A stretch of DNA of 64,000 nt from Novosphingobium colocasiae (GTDB lineage Bacteria; Pseudomonadota; Alphaproteobacteria; Sphingomonadales; Sphingomonadaceae), in the NCBI RefSeq assembly GCF_014652555.1, contig NZ_BMZA01000007.1:62001-126000 (forward strand), read 5' to 3'. The position numbers were made by a program, and so were the translations under genes. The notes beneath the pieces were generated by a model. That model saw nothing but the letters and a program-made list of their open reading frames with translations. It ran no database searches and was not told the origin of the DNA. Shown here piece after piece: positions 15,983 to 25,554 of the stretch. Each line of letters starts with the position of its first letter. Within the stretch, counting starts at the first letter, position 1.

Positions 15983-17473
15983 TTAGCCGCCGTCGACCGG
16001 ATTTGCAAGACGCGCGAGGAAAGAGTGCTCGGTGCTGTAGATCACGTGTGCGCCATCGGGCAGCGCCACCGGCTCCACCGTGCCGATGAACCACAGGAAA
16101 TCGGCGTGGTTGGCGGGACGGAACTTGCGCAGATCGATCTGCTGTCCGCCCGAATAAAGGATGCGCTGGGTGGGATCGGCAAAGCGATAATCGCTGTCGC
16201 GCATCGACAGCATGTGAACATCGGGCAGCGCGAAGTTGGAATTCTCCATCGCGCTGCGTCGGACCACCGCATAGCTGCCGAAATGCTCGAACGGGCCGAA
16301 CTTCCACTGGCTGCGCGGGATCGCGACGGCTGTTGCCACGCGCGCCCCTTCGGGCACGTGATCGAGCGCGGCGATCAGGTCGCGCGCTTCCTGCGCATCG
16401 CGGTGCCAGGCGACCGTTGTCACCCCGGTGCGGGTCAGGAACAAGGCCGAAGCCAGCACCAGCGCCCAGACCGGCGTTGCCAGATCGACCGCCAAGCATG
16501 CAACCATCAGCGCGGTGGTGCTCAGCCGGTAGTCCGCATAATCGCCGCCGAAGATCTGGCGCGGCACCACCAGCGTCAGCACCAGCAGCAGCAGCGCCGC
16601 CCAGCCCATCCGCGCATCGAAACGGCGCAGCAGCAGCGCCAGCGCCAGCACCGCCAGCACCGCGCACAGGCTGGTCACGTCCAGCCAGTAGATGTTGCTG
16701 CGCATCGCCTTGTAGAGGATGCCCCACTTGTACTGCATCACCCAACTGCCATAGGAAACCTTGTCGTTCGACCCGAGGCCCAGCAGCATCGGCAGCAGCG
16801 GAAAGATCATCGGCCAAGGGGCGAGGAACGGCCGCCAGTCCTTCCACGACCGGCGACGGCTCCATTCATAACCGAACACCAGCACGCCCATCACGCCCCA
16901 GCCCGAGACGTGCGACAGCCAGACCACGAAGCCGACCAGCACGAACACCACCGGACGCCAGGCCTTGCCCTCCATCACGATCCACAGCGCCAGCGCCAGC
17001 AGCGCCAGCGCGAGGCTGAGCGACCAGTTGAGGAATCCCATCAGCAGCGATGGCGACCAGATGGTGCACAGCGCCAGGATCGCCCCCACCCCGACGCGGC
17101 GATAGAGCGCCATGGAAACAGCCATGATCGCCAGCCCGGTCAGCGCCGGGATCAGTGCCACCACGATCCGCCCGGCCGCTTCCACCCCGAACACGGCAGA
17201 CAGCGGCACCATCAGCAGTTCCGCGCCAAGGTTGCCGGTCCACTCCCAGCGGAAGGTGAAATAGCGGGTGAGGAACGGGTCCAGCCCGTAGTCGACGGCG
17301 ATCTTGTACCCGGCGAGATGCGAGGGATAGTCGGTCATCTGCGGTGCCCAGGCGACCAGCGCGGGCAGGCTTGCGAGAAGCGACAGCGCCAGGCCCAGCC
17401 ACAGCGCAAAGCCGCCCGGCAACCGGCGAACTACCGCAATCTCACCCGGTTCGGGCTGCGCTGTACCGTGCAT
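15983..17473 (-). CDS. Multi-pass membrane protein of unknown function (GT-C-like topology)
   Basis: A 496-residue integral membrane protein with about ten to twelve hydrophobic helices. After helix one there is a loop MTDYPSHLAGYKIAVDYGLD; an Asp-containing first loop (here TDYPSHL) followed by many helices recalls GT-C glycosyltransferases and related sphingomonad membrane proteins. The C-terminal roughly 140 residues are soluble-looking (from about 355, WHRDAQEARDLIAAL, to the end). No family can be named with certainty. It lies upstream of secE on the same strand, about 125 bp away, and probably forms its own unit. Confidence 0.6.
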   Translation of the reverse strand: MHGTAQPEPGEIAVVRRLPGGFALWLGLALSLLASLPALVAWAPQMTDYPSHLAGYKIAVDYGLDPFLTRYFTFRWEWTGNLGAELLMVPLSAVFGVEAAGRIVVALIPALTGLAIMAVSMALYRRVGVGAILALCTIWSPSLLMGFLNWSLSLALALLALALWIVMEGKAWRPVVFVLVGFVVWLSHVSGWGVMGVLVFGYEWSRRRSWKDWRPFLAPWPMIFPLLPMLLGLGSNDKVSYGSWVMQYKWGILYKAMRSNIYWLDVTSLCAVLAVLALALLLRRFDARMGWAALLLLVLTLVVPRQIFGGDYADYRLSTTALMVACLAVDLATPVWALVLASALFLTRTGVTTVAWHRDAQEARDLIAALDHVPEGARVATAVAIPRSQWKFGPFEHFGSYAVVRRSAMENSNFALPDVHMLSMRDSDYRFADPTQRILYSGGQQIDLRKFRPANHADFLWFIGTVEPVALPDGAHVIYSTEHSFLARLANPVDGG

Positions 17474-17715
17474 CTAAGCTCCGAAAAATCCCTTGCCCGC
17501 CGTGCCTGCCAGCAACCAGCCCGCGATGTCGGCCAGCACCGCCCGAATCGCGGACGAAGCGCTCTCCTAACCGCAGGACCGCGATTGACAAGCCGCAGGC
17601 GATACCATCCCCCGCGCGCGATGTCAGCCGCAGCGCTGCCGGCCGCGCCGAGCGGCAAGGCAATCCGATCAAATTGTGTTCAAGCGCCGGCAGACGGGAT
17701 GACGCCGGCGTTTCG

Positions 17716-18381
17716 TCACCGCGTAGCGTTGTAGGCCAGCTGGGTTTCGGTCAGCTGGAAGCCGACCAGCACTTCGAACGTGGCGCGGGCGACCGCAGCC
17801 TTGATTTCGGGGGCCGCGAGCGGATCGACGGCGGCGTCCGCATCGCCGGCCTTGCGCTTGCGGGTGATGCGTTCGCGGATGTCCTGCGGCAGCGTGGCGG
17901 CGGCGCGATCAACATAGGCGGTGCCGGTGGCGGTGGCCTGTGCCCGGTCCTGCCCGTCCGCGAAGTTCAGCGTGATCTGGCCGACGCGCTTGCTGGTGAC
18001 GGCGGAGCCGCCCTGAAGCACCGAAACGAAATAGGGCAGCGTGACCGTGCGCGCCCCGCGCGCATCGTTGCGGCGGCCGAGGACCTGGAAGCTGACCTGC
18101 GCGCTCACCTTGTCGCCGCCGACATCCTCGTTGCACTGGCTGCGCACGTCGGTCATCGCCGCGACGACGTCGATGTTGTCGGCGGTCTGGCCGGCACCGG
18201 GGCCGAACACCGTCATGTCGCCGGTATAGTCGGGAATGCCGACCGCCGGGCACTTGGAACGGACCGCAGTGATGCCCACGCCTTCGTCCACCACGATATC
18301 GCCCTTGGACTTGCACCCGCTGAGCGCGGCAAGCGCGGCGGCGGAGCACAGGGTTGTGGCGATCAGACGGCGTGCTTGCAT
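17716..18381 (-). CDS. Conserved hypothetical lipoprotein
   Basis: A 221-residue protein with a clear lipoprotein signal (MQARRLIATTLCSAAALAALSGC, lipobox LSGC, cysteine 23). The mature part is polar, with a predicted beta-rich middle (TVTLPYFVSVLQGG, QITLNFADGQDRAQATATGT) and a basic ERITRKRK stretch. I recognise no enzymatic motif. Divergent from ispH with 66 bp between start codons, so the two share a promoter region. The start is taken at the ATG before the signal peptide; the frame is open further upstream but would overlap ispH. Confidence 0.65.
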   Translation of the reverse strand: MQARRLIATTLCSAAALAALSGCKSKGDIVVDEGVGITAVRSKCPAVGIPDYTGDMTVFGPGAGQTADNIDVVAAMTDVRSQCNEDVGGDKVSAQVSFQVLGRRNDARGARTVTLPYFVSVLQGGSAVTSKRVGQITLNFADGQDRAQATATGTAYVDRAAATLPQDIRERITRKRKAGDADAAVDPLAAPEIKAAVARATFEVLVGFQLTETQLAYNATR

Positions 18382-18447
18382 CAGGGCATCCTCGATTGGG
18401 TGCGCTTGCCCTAGCGACGCAAGCTGGAAAACGCTAGAGGCGGCGAG

Positions 18448-19434
18448 ATGAATGCGCCATTTCCCAACAGCCCGCCGCTGACGCCCGCCGCCGCTTCCCG
18501 CGCCCCGCTGCGCCTCCTGATCGCCGCGCCGCGCGGGTTCTGCGCCGGGGTGGACCGTGCGATCGAGATCGTCGAACTGGCGCTGCGCCGCTATGGCGCG
18601 CCGGTCTATGTCCGGCACGAGATCGTGCACAACAAGTTCGTGGTCGATACGCTGCGGGCCAAGGGCGCGGTGTTCGTCGAAACGCTGGACGACGTGCCGG
18701 ACGGCGTGCCGGTGATCTTCAGCGCCCACGGCGTACCGAAATCGGTGCCCGCCAAGGCCGAGGCGCGCGGGCTCGAATACCTCGACGCCACCTGCCCGCT
18801 GGTCAGCAAGGTGCACCGCCAGGCCGAGCGCCAGTTGGAAGCGGGCCGCCACATCCTGTTCATCGGCCACGCCGGCCACCCCGAGGTGATCGGGACGTTC
18901 GGCCAGGTGCCCGACGGGGCGATGACGCTGGTGGAAACGCTGGCCGATGTCGCCGCCCTGCCCTTCCCGACCGATTCGGCGCTGGCCTATCTGTCGCAGA
19001 CCACGCTGTCGGTGGACGACACCGCCGCCATCATCGACGCGATCCGCGCGCGCTATCCCGATTGCGTCGCCCCGAAAGCGGAAGACATCTGCTACGCCAC
19101 GTCAAACCGGCAGACGGCGGTCAAGCAGATCGCGCCGGAATGCCAGTTGGTGCTGGTGATCGGCGCGCCGAACAGCTCGAACTCGCTGCGGCTGGTCGAA
19201 GTGGCGGAACGCACCGGTGCCCGCGCCCACCTTATCCAGCGCGCCGACGACATCGCGGACGAGTGGTTCGACGGCGTGGACACGGTGGGCCTTACCGCCG
19301 GTGCCTCCGCGCCCGAGGAACTGGTGCGCGAAGTGGTGGCACGACTGAACACCCTGCGCGAGGTGCGCGAGGAGGAAGTGGTCACCGCGCAGGAGCGCAT
19401 CACGTTCAAGCTGCCGCGCCAGTTGGTCGGCTGA
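18448..19434 (+). CDS. ispH: 4-hydroxy-3-methylbut-2-enyl diphosphate reductase
   Basis: A 328-residue iron-sulfur enzyme, the last step of the MEP pathway, converting HMBPP to IPP and DMAPP. The three cluster cysteines are in [27 protein letters not shown] and [33 protein letters not shown] and [14 protein letters not shown] are further hallmarks. About 25 extra residues precede the conserved core. It heads a tight cluster ispH-thrB-rnhA, with thrB only 4 bp downstream. Confidence 0.96.
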   Translation: MNAPFPNSPPLTPAAASRAPLRLLIAAPRGFCAGVDRAIEIVELALRRYGAPVYVRHEIVHNKFVVDTLRAKGAVFVETLDDVPDGVPVIFSAHGVPKSVPAKAEARGLEYLDATCPLVSKVHRQAERQLEAGRHILFIGHAGHPEVIGTFGQVPDGAMTLVETLADVAALPFPTDSALAYLSQTTLSVDDTAAIIDAIRARYPDCVAPKAEDICYATSNRQTAVKQIAPECQLVLVIGAPNSSNSLRLVEVAERTGARAHLIQRADDIADEWFDGVDTVGLTAGASAPEELVREVVARLNTLREVREEEVVTAQERITFKLPRQLVG

Positions 19435-19438
19435 TCCG

Positions 19439-20425
19439 ATGGCCGTCTATACCCGGCTGGGAGCGGAAGACATGGCCGCGATCCTGGCCCACTTCGATGT
19501 CGGCACGCTGACGCTGGCGAAGGGGATCGCGGAAGGTGTTTCGAACAGCAACTGGCTGATCGAAACCACGCAGGACGGTGCCGCACGGCGGTTCATCCTG
19601 ACGATCTACGAAAGTCGCACCCATATCGGTGACCTGCCGTTCTTCTTGGACTTGCTGGACTGGCTGGCGACTCACGACTGCCCGGTGCCGCGCACGATCC
19701 ATGACCGCGATGGTGCGAGCTTCCGCTATCACGACGGTGCCGACGGCCGGAAGGCGCTGGCGCTGATCGAATTCCTGCCCGGCATTTCGGTGAGCGAGCC
19801 GACCGAGGGGCAGGCCCGGTCGGTCGGCGCAGCGCTGGCGCGGGTGCATCTGGCCGGTGCGGGGTTCCCGACCGAGCGCGCGAACGGCATGGGTATGGCA
19901 ACCTGGAAGCAGTTGCTGGGCGATTGCGGGGCCGAAGGGCTGGCGCGCATCCATCCCGAACTGCCGCGCATCGTGGAACGCGAACTGGCGCTGCTCGGCG
20001 CGCAGTGGCCCGCCGGGCTGCCACGCGGGACGATCCACGCCGACCTGTTTCCCGACAACGTGCTGATGCTGGGCGAGACGGTAACCGGGCTGATCGACTT
20101 CTATTTCGCCTGCACCGATCTGTATGCCTACGATGTCGCCGTAACCCACGCCGCGTGGAGCTTCAGCAATGACGGGCGGCGGTTCCTGCCGGAAATTTCG
20201 GCGGCACTTCTGGCCGGTTACGAGAGCCTTCGGCCGCTCAGCGCGCCGGAGCGCGCGGCGATGCCGCTGCTGGCGCGCGGGGCGGCGATGCGCTTCCTCT
20301 CCACCCGCGCCTACGACTGGATGAATACCCCGGCCGACGCGCTGGTCACGCCCAAGGACCCGCTGGCCTTCGCCCGCCGTCTGGAATTCTATGCCGCGTC
20401 GGAAAATGCCGGGGTGTTCGGATGA
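19439..20425 (+). CDS. thrB: Homoserine kinase (APH-fold ThrB)
   Basis: A 328-residue kinase that phosphorylates homoserine for threonine synthesis. It is the aminoglycoside-phosphotransferase-fold form used by alphaproteobacteria, not the GHMP type. Motifs: [12 protein letters not shown] near the N-terminus, [14 protein letters not shown] (catalytic HxDxxxxN loop), [12 protein letters not shown] (the DFG-like aspartate) and a C-terminal RLEFYAA. It sits between ispH (4 bp upstream) and rnhA (4-bp overlap), an order common in alphaproteobacteria. Confidence 0.95.
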   Translation: MAVYTRLGAEDMAAILAHFDVGTLTLAKGIAEGVSNSNWLIETTQDGAARRFILTIYESRTHIGDLPFFLDLLDWLATHDCPVPRTIHDRDGASFRYHDGADGRKALALIEFLPGISVSEPTEGQARSVGAALARVHLAGAGFPTERANGMGMATWKQLLGDCGAEGLARIHPELPRIVERELALLGAQWPAGLPRGTIHADLFPDNVLMLGETVTGLIDFYFACTDLYAYDVAVTHAAWSFSNDGRRFLPEISAALLAGYESLRPLSAPERAAMPLLARGAAMRFLSTRAYDWMNTPADALVTPKDPLAFARRLEFYAASENAGVFG

Positions 20426-20862
20426 AGCAGGTCGAAATCTTCACGGACGGCGCGTGCAAGGGCAATCCCGGCCCCGGCGGCTGGGGGGTGCTGCTGCGAA
20501 TGGGCCCGCACGAAAAGGAAATGTCGGGCGGCGAGCGGGATACCACGAACAACCGCATGGAGATGACGGCGGTGATCAAGGGCCTCAACGCGCTGATCGA
20601 GCCTTGCGCCGTCACCCTCTACACCGACAGCCGCTATGTCATCGACGGCATCACCAAGTGGGTCCACGGCTGGAAAAAGAAAGGGTGGGTCAACGCCAGC
20701 AAGCAACCGGTGCGCAATGCCGACTTGTGGCACGATCTGATCGAGGCCGAGCTGCGCCACCAGGTCACCTGGAACTGGGTGCGCGGCCACGCCGGCCATG
20801 TCGAGAACGAACGGGTCGACAAGCTCGCCAGCGACGCGGCGCTGGCCGCCGCGCAAGGCTGA
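20422..20862 (+). CDS. rnhA: Ribonuclease HI
   Basis: A 146-residue endonuclease that cuts the RNA strand of RNA-DNA hybrids. The acidic active site is complete: Asp in [18 protein letters not shown], Glu in [13 protein letters not shown], Asp in [12 protein letters not shown] and Asp in [10 protein letters not shown], with the handle segment [13 protein letters not shown]. The start overlaps thrB by 4 bp (ATGA), implying translational coupling. Length matches E. coli RNase HI. Confidence 0.96.
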   Translation: MKQVEIFTDGACKGNPGPGGWGVLLRMGPHEKEMSGGERDTTNNRMEMTAVIKGLNALIEPCAVTLYTDSRYVIDGITKWVHGWKKKGWVNASKQPVRNADLWHDLIEAELRHQVTWNWVRGHAGHVENERVDKLASDAALAAAQG

Positions 20863-20880
20863 CCTGACGAGGCGGGGTCG

Positions 20881-22008
20881 ATGGCGACGACAACCGCCGA
20901 TCCGGTGTCTCCGCCGCGCCTGCGCGAAACCCTGCGCTCCGAATTGCGCGCGCTGATAACCCCGGGCCCGCGCATGCTCGATGAATGGGCCTGCGTCGCC
21001 TCGGTCATGCTGGCGATCCTGTTCGCGCACCGGATCGAGGCGGGCATGATCTCCTGGGCCGCGTTCACCGCCTTCGTCCTGCTCAAGAGCGCGCCGGGCG
21101 AGACGATGGTGCGCGCGGTGTTGCGGCTGGTGGGATCGGCGGCGGGCGTGGGACTGGCGCTGGCGCTGGTGCCGCTGGCAGCGCAATCGCTGCCGCTGGC
21201 GATGCTGACCGCCGGCGGGATCAGCGCGCTCGGCCTTTACGGCATGCTGACCGCGCGGCGAGCCTATGCCTGGCTGCTGTTCGGCGTGACTTTCGCGATG
21301 ATCCTGCTCGACAAGCTGGAGCGCCCCCATCTCGACACCATGGCCTTCGCACGCACGCGGATGCTGGATGTGCTGGCCGGGATCGCCGCCTGCACGCTGG
21401 TCAGCGTGACGGTGGCGGTGCTGTCGCGCAAGAGCTGGCTGGCCGGGCGGCCACCGCTGCCCCAACGGATGAAGTGGAACCCGGTGGCGGCGCGGCACGC
21501 GGCGCAGGCGGGGATCGCGCTGGCGCTGCTGCCGCTGCTGCACGCCCGGTTCGGCCTGCCGGAAATGGCGCAGGCCGGGGTGACGATCATCGCGGTGATG
21601 ATCGTGCCGGTGGCGGGCATCGGCTCCAGCGGGTTCGTACCCGTGACCCGGCGGCTGCTGCACCGTGCGGTCGGCTGCATCGCCGGCGGCGCGCTAGCGG
21701 TGGCCGTGCTGTTCCTGGCGCAGGGCAGCGCACCGATCCTGATCGCCGGGACGGTGATCGGCATCGTCATCGGCCGTCACATCGAGAACAGCGGCAGCAG
21801 CGCCACTTATGTCGGGCTGCAATTCTCGCTGGTGGTGCTCGTCACCCTGGTGCCTGACAGCTATGCGCGCGCCGAAATCCTCCCGGCGATCCAGCGGCTG
21901 GCGGCGATTTTCATCGGCATGGCGCTGCTGGAGCCGGTGCTGCTGGCCTGGCACTTCATCGCCCCGCACCGCCAGCGCGCGGTGCCCGGCGGCGATCTGA
22001 GCGAATAA
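20881..22008 (+). CDS. FUSC-family (fusaric acid resistance-like) inner-membrane protein
   Basis: A 375-residue membrane protein with two sets of about five to six hydrophobic helices, which fits the duplicated FUSC/DUF2955-type membrane domain of AaeB-like exporters. The recurring pattern is helices with short polar loops (WAAFTAFVLLKSAPGETMVRA; VIGRHIENSGSSATYVGLQF). It lacks the large cytosolic loop of AaeB. Such proteins are thought to export aromatic or other organic acids, but specificity cannot be read here. It lies 18 bp after rnhA, so is probably cotranscribed. Confidence 0.7.
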   Translation: MATTTADPVSPPRLRETLRSELRALITPGPRMLDEWACVASVMLAILFAHRIEAGMISWAAFTAFVLLKSAPGETMVRAVLRLVGSAAGVGLALALVPLAAQSLPLAMLTAGGISALGLYGMLTARRAYAWLLFGVTFAMILLDKLERPHLDTMAFARTRMLDVLAGIAACTLVSVTVAVLSRKSWLAGRPPLPQRMKWNPVAARHAAQAGIALALLPLLHARFGLPEMAQAGVTIIAVMIVPVAGIGSSGFVPVTRRLLHRAVGCIAGGALAVAVLFLAQGSAPILIAGTVIGIVIGRHIENSGSSATYVGLQFSLVVLVTLVPDSYARAEILPAIQRLAAIFIGMALLEPVLLAWHFIAPHRQRAVPGGDLSE

Positions 22009-22046
22009 TCCGTCTCAGGTAGGGCGGGCCCGCACGGTTGGACATT

Positions 22047-22073
22047 AATTGATGCATTCTATTTACATCAATT
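22047..22073. promoter_or_regulatory. Distal NsrR-like operator upstream of the globin gene
   Basis: The palindrome AATTGATG-CATTCTATTTA-CATCAATT has 8-bp perfect arms. The half-site GATGCATT resembles the NsrR/Rrf2 consensus GATGyATTT. It lies 48 bp before the globin start codon. Regulator assignment is by motif resemblance only. Confidence 0.55.
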
Positions 22074-22086
22074 GCGCGTACCCATA

Positions 22087-22110
22087 TTGATGCATTCACA
22101 ATGCATAATA
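22087..22110. promoter_or_regulatory. Proximal NsrR-like operator upstream of the globin gene
   Basis: TTGATGCATTCACAATGCAT contains inverted ATGCATT-CAC-AATGCAT arms and repeats the GATGCATT half-site of the distal site 40 bp upstream. It lies 10 bp before the start codon and overlaps the likely core promoter, a position suited to repression. Confidence 0.5.
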
Positions 22111-22120
22111 GGGATTCGCA

Positions 22121-22567
22121 ATGACCAAAGCTCTGTCACCGGAAGCCATCGTCCTTATCAAAGCCACCGCTCCGGCCCTGCGCCAGCATGGCCTGGCGAT
22201 CACACAGCGGATGTACGAGCGCATGTTCGCCGCCCATCCCGAAGTGAAGGACATGTTCGATCAGGCCGCGCAGGAATCGGGCGAACAGCCCAAGCGGCTG
22301 GCGGCGGCGATCCTTGCCTATGCCGAGAATATCGACAAGTTGCAGAACCTGGGCGGGCCGGTGCAGCGCATGGCGCAGCGCCACGTGCAGACCGGCGTGA
22401 AGCCGGAGCATTATCCTATCGTCGCCGTCAATCTCCTCGCCGCCATCGCGGATGTGCTGGGCGAAGCGGCCACGGAAGAGGTGCTGAGCGCCTGGAGCGA
22501 TGCATACTGGGTGCTGGCCGAAATCCTGATCGGCACCGAAACCGAACTCTACGCCGAGCCGGCCTGA
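22121..22567 (+). CDS. Single-domain bacterial haemoglobin
   Basis: A 148-residue myoglobin-like globin matching the N-terminal haem domain of flavohaemoglobin (Hmp) without the FAD/NAD reductase. Features: LSPEAIVLIKATAPAL (helix A), MFAAHPEVKDMFDQ, and MAQRHVQTGVKPEHY, where the His of QRHV is the proximal haem ligand. Such globins bind O2 and NO and can support NO dioxygenation with an external reductase. Two GATGCATT palindromes upstream suggest NO-responsive control by an Rrf2/NsrR repressor. It is transcribed alone; the next gene is convergent. Confidence 0.9.
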   Translation: MTKALSPEAIVLIKATAPALRQHGLAITQRMYERMFAAHPEVKDMFDQAAQESGEQPKRLAAAILAYAENIDKLQNLGGPVQRMAQRHVQTGVKPEHYPIVAVNLLAAIADVLGEAATEEVLSAWSDAYWVLAEILIGTETELYAEPA

Positions 22568-22576
22568 GCGGCGCGA

Positions 22577-23662
22577 TCAGCCAAACCGCAGCGGGCTGAA
22601 CGGCGCGGGATCGACCGCCCCCGCGCTTTCGCCCAGCAGCAGCCGCGCAGCGAGATCGGCCGCGGCCGGGGCGGTCTGGATGCCGAAGCCGCCCTGCCCG
22701 GCGCACCAGAACAGGCCGGGCACCGCGCGATCGAACCCGAAGACCGGCGTGCGATCCGGGGCGAACGAGCGCAGGCCCGCCCACTTGTGTTCGACCCGCG
22801 CGACCGGCCAGTCCACCACCTGCTCGAACCGGTCGATAGCAATCGCCACGTCGATCTCCTCCGGCGCGGCATCGCATGGTGGCGAAGGCGTCTCGTCGTG
22901 CGGGCTGAGCCAGATGCGTCCGCTTTCGGGCTTGAAGTAGAATGTCTCGGCAATATCGAGCACCAGCGGCATGGCATCGGGCACCGGCGCGCCGACCGCA
23001 AGCTGCGCCATCGTGCGCCGATAGGGGCGGATGCCGAGCGGGCGGGCACCGGCCAGCACCGCCACTTGGTCAGCCCACGCGCCGGCGGCGTTCACCAGGA
23101 TCGCGCAGTGCATCTCCCGACCATCCGTCAGCGTCAACGTCCACCCCTGCGTCCCCCGCGATGCGCCAATAAGGCCCGCGCGGCACCACACTTGCGCCCC
23201 GGCCTTGCGCGCTGCAGCTAGATAATGCTGGTGCAATGCGCCCACATCGATGTCGCAAGTGCTGGGCTCCAGCGCGCCGCAGGCCCAGTCCGCACGCAGA
23301 CCCGGCACTCGCGCCGCGATCCCGGCGCGATCGAGCAGGCTGATTTCCACCCCGACAGCATCAAAAGCACGGGCGAAAGCCGCCACCTCCGCTTCCTGCC
23401 CGGCCCGCGCGATGGTGAGCGCTCCACGGCGGCGCAACAGACCCATCCCGGCCAAGACTGGCCCGGATGCCGTCGTCAGCGGCTGCACCGCCAAGCCGCC
23501 GTAACTTTCGGTCCAGAACGCGGCGGAACGGCCGGTGGCATGATAGCCCGGGTGATCTTCCGCCTCGACGATCAGCACTCGCGCCCGGTCGCCCAGCGCG
23601 GCGGCCAGCGAGGCCCCCGCCATCCCGGCACCGACAATGGCGATATCGAAGCGCTCGATCAT
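22577..23662 (-). CDS. FAD-dependent amino-acid oxidase/dehydrogenase (DAO family)
   Basis: A 361-residue flavoprotein of the DAO family (D-amino acid dehydrogenase/glycine oxidase type). It has the FAD-binding DIAIVGAGMAGASLAAAL (GxGxxG, residues about 8-25), ATGRSAAFWTESYG, the mid-protein NAAGAWADQVA and the C-terminal FWCAGQGGFGIQTAPAAADL. It likely oxidises an amino or imino group, with electrons passed to O2 or quinone. The ATG giving MIERFDIAIVG is used; a GTG two codons upstream is also possible. Substrate not predictable. No obvious operon partner; the lysophospholipase-like gene is 34 bp upstream on the same strand. Confidence 0.85.
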   Translation of the reverse strand: MIERFDIAIVGAGMAGASLAAALGDRARVLIVEAEDHPGYHATGRSAAFWTESYGGLAVQPLTTASGPVLAGMGLLRRRGALTIARAGQEAEVAAFARAFDAVGVEISLLDRAGIAARVPGLRADWACGALEPSTCDIDVGALHQHYLAAARKAGAQVWCRAGLIGASRGTQGWTLTLTDGREMHCAILVNAAGAWADQVAVLAGARPLGIRPYRRTMAQLAVGAPVPDAMPLVLDIAETFYFKPESGRIWLSPHDETPSPPCDAAPEEIDVAIAIDRFEQVVDWPVARVEHKWAGLRSFAPDRTPVFGFDRAVPGLFWCAGQGGFGIQTAPAAADLAARLLLGESAGAVDPAPFSPLRFG

Positions 23663-23695
23663 GTCCACCCGCTGGATCGCGTATCCCGTCAGCGC

Positions 23696-24691
23696 CTAGG
23701 CTGCGGGTCGGCCCCTAGCCGGAACCGTGCGATCAAGGAAGGCCGCGATGGCGCCGAGTGCATGGTCGCGCACGGCATCCACCTCGCGCAGGATCTCGTG
23801 GCGCGCTTCGGGACCGTAAGCGACGAGCTCGCAATGCGGCAGCCGCCGCGCGGCGCGGGCGATGGCCGGCCACGACACCAGCCGGTCAGCCCGCGTGGCG
23901 AGCATCAGCACCGGCGTATCAACCGCTTCCAGCACCCCCGGCCGTTCGAGGCGGCGGATCGAGGCCAGCGCCCGCTCCACCCAGCCCCAGCTTGCCGCGC
24001 CCATGCGGATCAGCGGGCGACGGGACCGCCAGAACTCCTCATCGCCATAGCGCCGGGAATCGTGAGTGAGCAGCATCTGCCGCGCCATGTGCACCAGTTC
24101 GGGCTTCTCGTCCCCCCGCCACGCGGGCCGGCGCGGATCGCCGAGCGCGGTGATTACCCGCGCGATCGGGTGCAGCACCCGGCTGGGCACCCAGGCCGGG
24201 TTGATGCCCAGCATCGGCGCGGTCATCACCAGTGCGTCCGGGCGCACCCGCTCCTCCACCACCGCGCGCAAGGCGAGGTGGCCGGCCATCGAATGCGCGA
24301 CAAGGACGTGGGGGGCCGGATGGCTGGCGCAAAACGCGGCCCAGAGCCCGGCCAGATCGTCCACCCAGATCGCGAAGTCATCGATGTGGCCGGTGAGGTC
24401 GCCCAGCCCCAGTCGCCCGCTCAGCGCCTGGCCGCGCCAGTCCGCGCTGGCGCAGTGCCATCCCGCCGCGCGCCAATGTGCGAGCGTTTCCAGCCATTTC
24501 TCATAGGCATCACCCCGGCCCGGCAGGAACAGGATCGAGCCGCGCAAGGGAGCGGCCGGGGCACCGTAATCGAGCAGGCGGATCGCCGCGCCGTCCGCAG
24601 CCCGCCACTCGCCTTCGACCGCGTCGGCCGGCAGGGCGCGCGCGGCATCGAAGCCGGGCGGATCGGAAAGCGCGTCTTGACCGTGCAGCAT
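23696..24691 (-). CDS. Alpha/beta hydrolase (lysophospholipase PldB-like)
   Basis: A 331-residue serine hydrolase of the Hydrolase_4/PldB type. SILFLPGRGDAYEKWLETL carries the oxyanion region, LVAHSMAGHLALRAV the nucleophile elbow (G-x-S-x-G variant AHSMAG), and the acid and histidine are expected in TRADRLVS and ARHEILREVD. Family members hydrolyse monoacyl lipids. The start is at MLHGQDALSDPP, with GAGG upstream. It may be cotranscribed with the FAD oxidoreductase downstream and is divergent from cpaA. Confidence 0.82.
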   Translation of the reverse strand: MLHGQDALSDPPGFDAARALPADAVEGEWRAADGAAIRLLDYGAPAAPLRGSILFLPGRGDAYEKWLETLAHWRAAGWHCASADWRGQALSGRLGLGDLTGHIDDFAIWVDDLAGLWAAFCASHPAPHVLVAHSMAGHLALRAVVEERVRPDALVMTAPMLGINPAWVPSRVLHPIARVITALGDPRRPAWRGDEKPELVHMARQMLLTHDSRRYGDEEFWRSRRPLIRMGAASWGWVERALASIRRLERPGVLEAVDTPVLMLATRADRLVSWPAIARAARRLPHCELVAYGPEARHEILREVDAVRDHALGAIAAFLDRTVPARGRPAA

Positions 24692-24778
24692 GCCTAACCT
24701 CGGCCTCACCCGCTTGGTTACCAGTTGGTAAGTGATACCCTTTAGACAAGTCCCCGATTGCGGGGAGCTTTTCGCGCT

Positions 24779-25483
24779 ATGGGCGTCGTTTTTTCGTATG
24801 CATTGCTGGCCGGCTTGGCAATCGCGCTGATCGTGGCGGCGGTGACGGACCTGCGCAGCAGGACCATCGCCAACCGGCTCAACCTCGCCATCGCGCTCGC
24901 AGCGCCGCTTTACTGGCTGGCAGTGGGCTATAGCTGGGTCGACCTGGTATTCATGCTCGGCCAGACCGCGCTGACCTTCGTGTTCTGCACCGCCCTGTTC
25001 GCCGCGCGCCAGATGGGCGGCGGCGATGTCAAGCTGCTGACCGCGCTGGCCTTGTGGTTTCCCCCGCTCGCCTTCTTCGAACTGGTGTTCATGATGGCGG
25101 TGCTGGGCGGCGGCGCATCGGTGGCGATGGCGCTGGCGAACATGCAGCGCCGCCCCGGCGAAACCGTGCGCGATGCTATCGGTGCGCTGGCCACGGGCCT
25201 GTGGGTCAGTGCCGCAGCCGGAATCGCCTTCTCGCTGATGACCGGCCGCCCCGTTTTCGGTGATCCGGCAGGCATTGCCGGAAACATGATGAAAAATACC
25301 GCCCTGTTAGTTGCCGCGACTGCCCTTGTCCTGGGCGTGACCCTGTTTGGTCTGTTCCACGTCGTGCGCCGACAAAAGGGAGCGCTTAGAGTGCCTTACG
25401 GCATCGCGATCTCGGCCGGAGGGCTATGGATCCTGGGCGAACAAGCGGTTTCTACGGCCCGTTTTGGTGCCAATTTGGGGTGA
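24779..25483 (+). CDS. cpaA: Tad pilus prepilin peptidase CpaA
   Basis: A 234-residue A24-family aspartic prepilin peptidase that processes Flp pilin. Catalytic aspartates are seen in VTDLRSRTIANRLN and QMGGGDVKLLTALALW (the GxGD motif), in a protein of about six membrane helices. The chosen ATG has GGGGAG 11 bp upstream; a TTG seven codons earlier is less likely. It is the first gene of the Tad locus, 71 bp before cpaB; no flp pilin gene precedes it. Confidence 0.92.
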   Translation: MGVVFSYALLAGLAIALIVAAVTDLRSRTIANRLNLAIALAAPLYWLAVGYSWVDLVFMLGQTALTFVFCTALFAARQMGGGDVKLLTALALWFPPLAFFELVFMMAVLGGGASVAMALANMQRRPGETVRDAIGALATGLWVSAAAGIAFSLMTGRPVFGDPAGIAGNMMKNTALLVAATALVLGVTLFGLFHVVRRQKGALRVPYGIAISAGGLWILGEQAVSTARFGANLG

Positions 25484-25554
25484 ACCTGATCTTAACCAAT
25501 TAGTCCCAAGGTGTGCGGAACCATACCGGGGATTTCTAGGGGGCTTGATTAGCC

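Noticed and set aside
15101..17734. An 877-residue open frame on the plus strand
   Set aside because: It lies antisense to nusG, secE and the membrane-protein gene. Its His/Arg/Gln-rich composition is the mirror of GC-rich codons, and no domain is visible.
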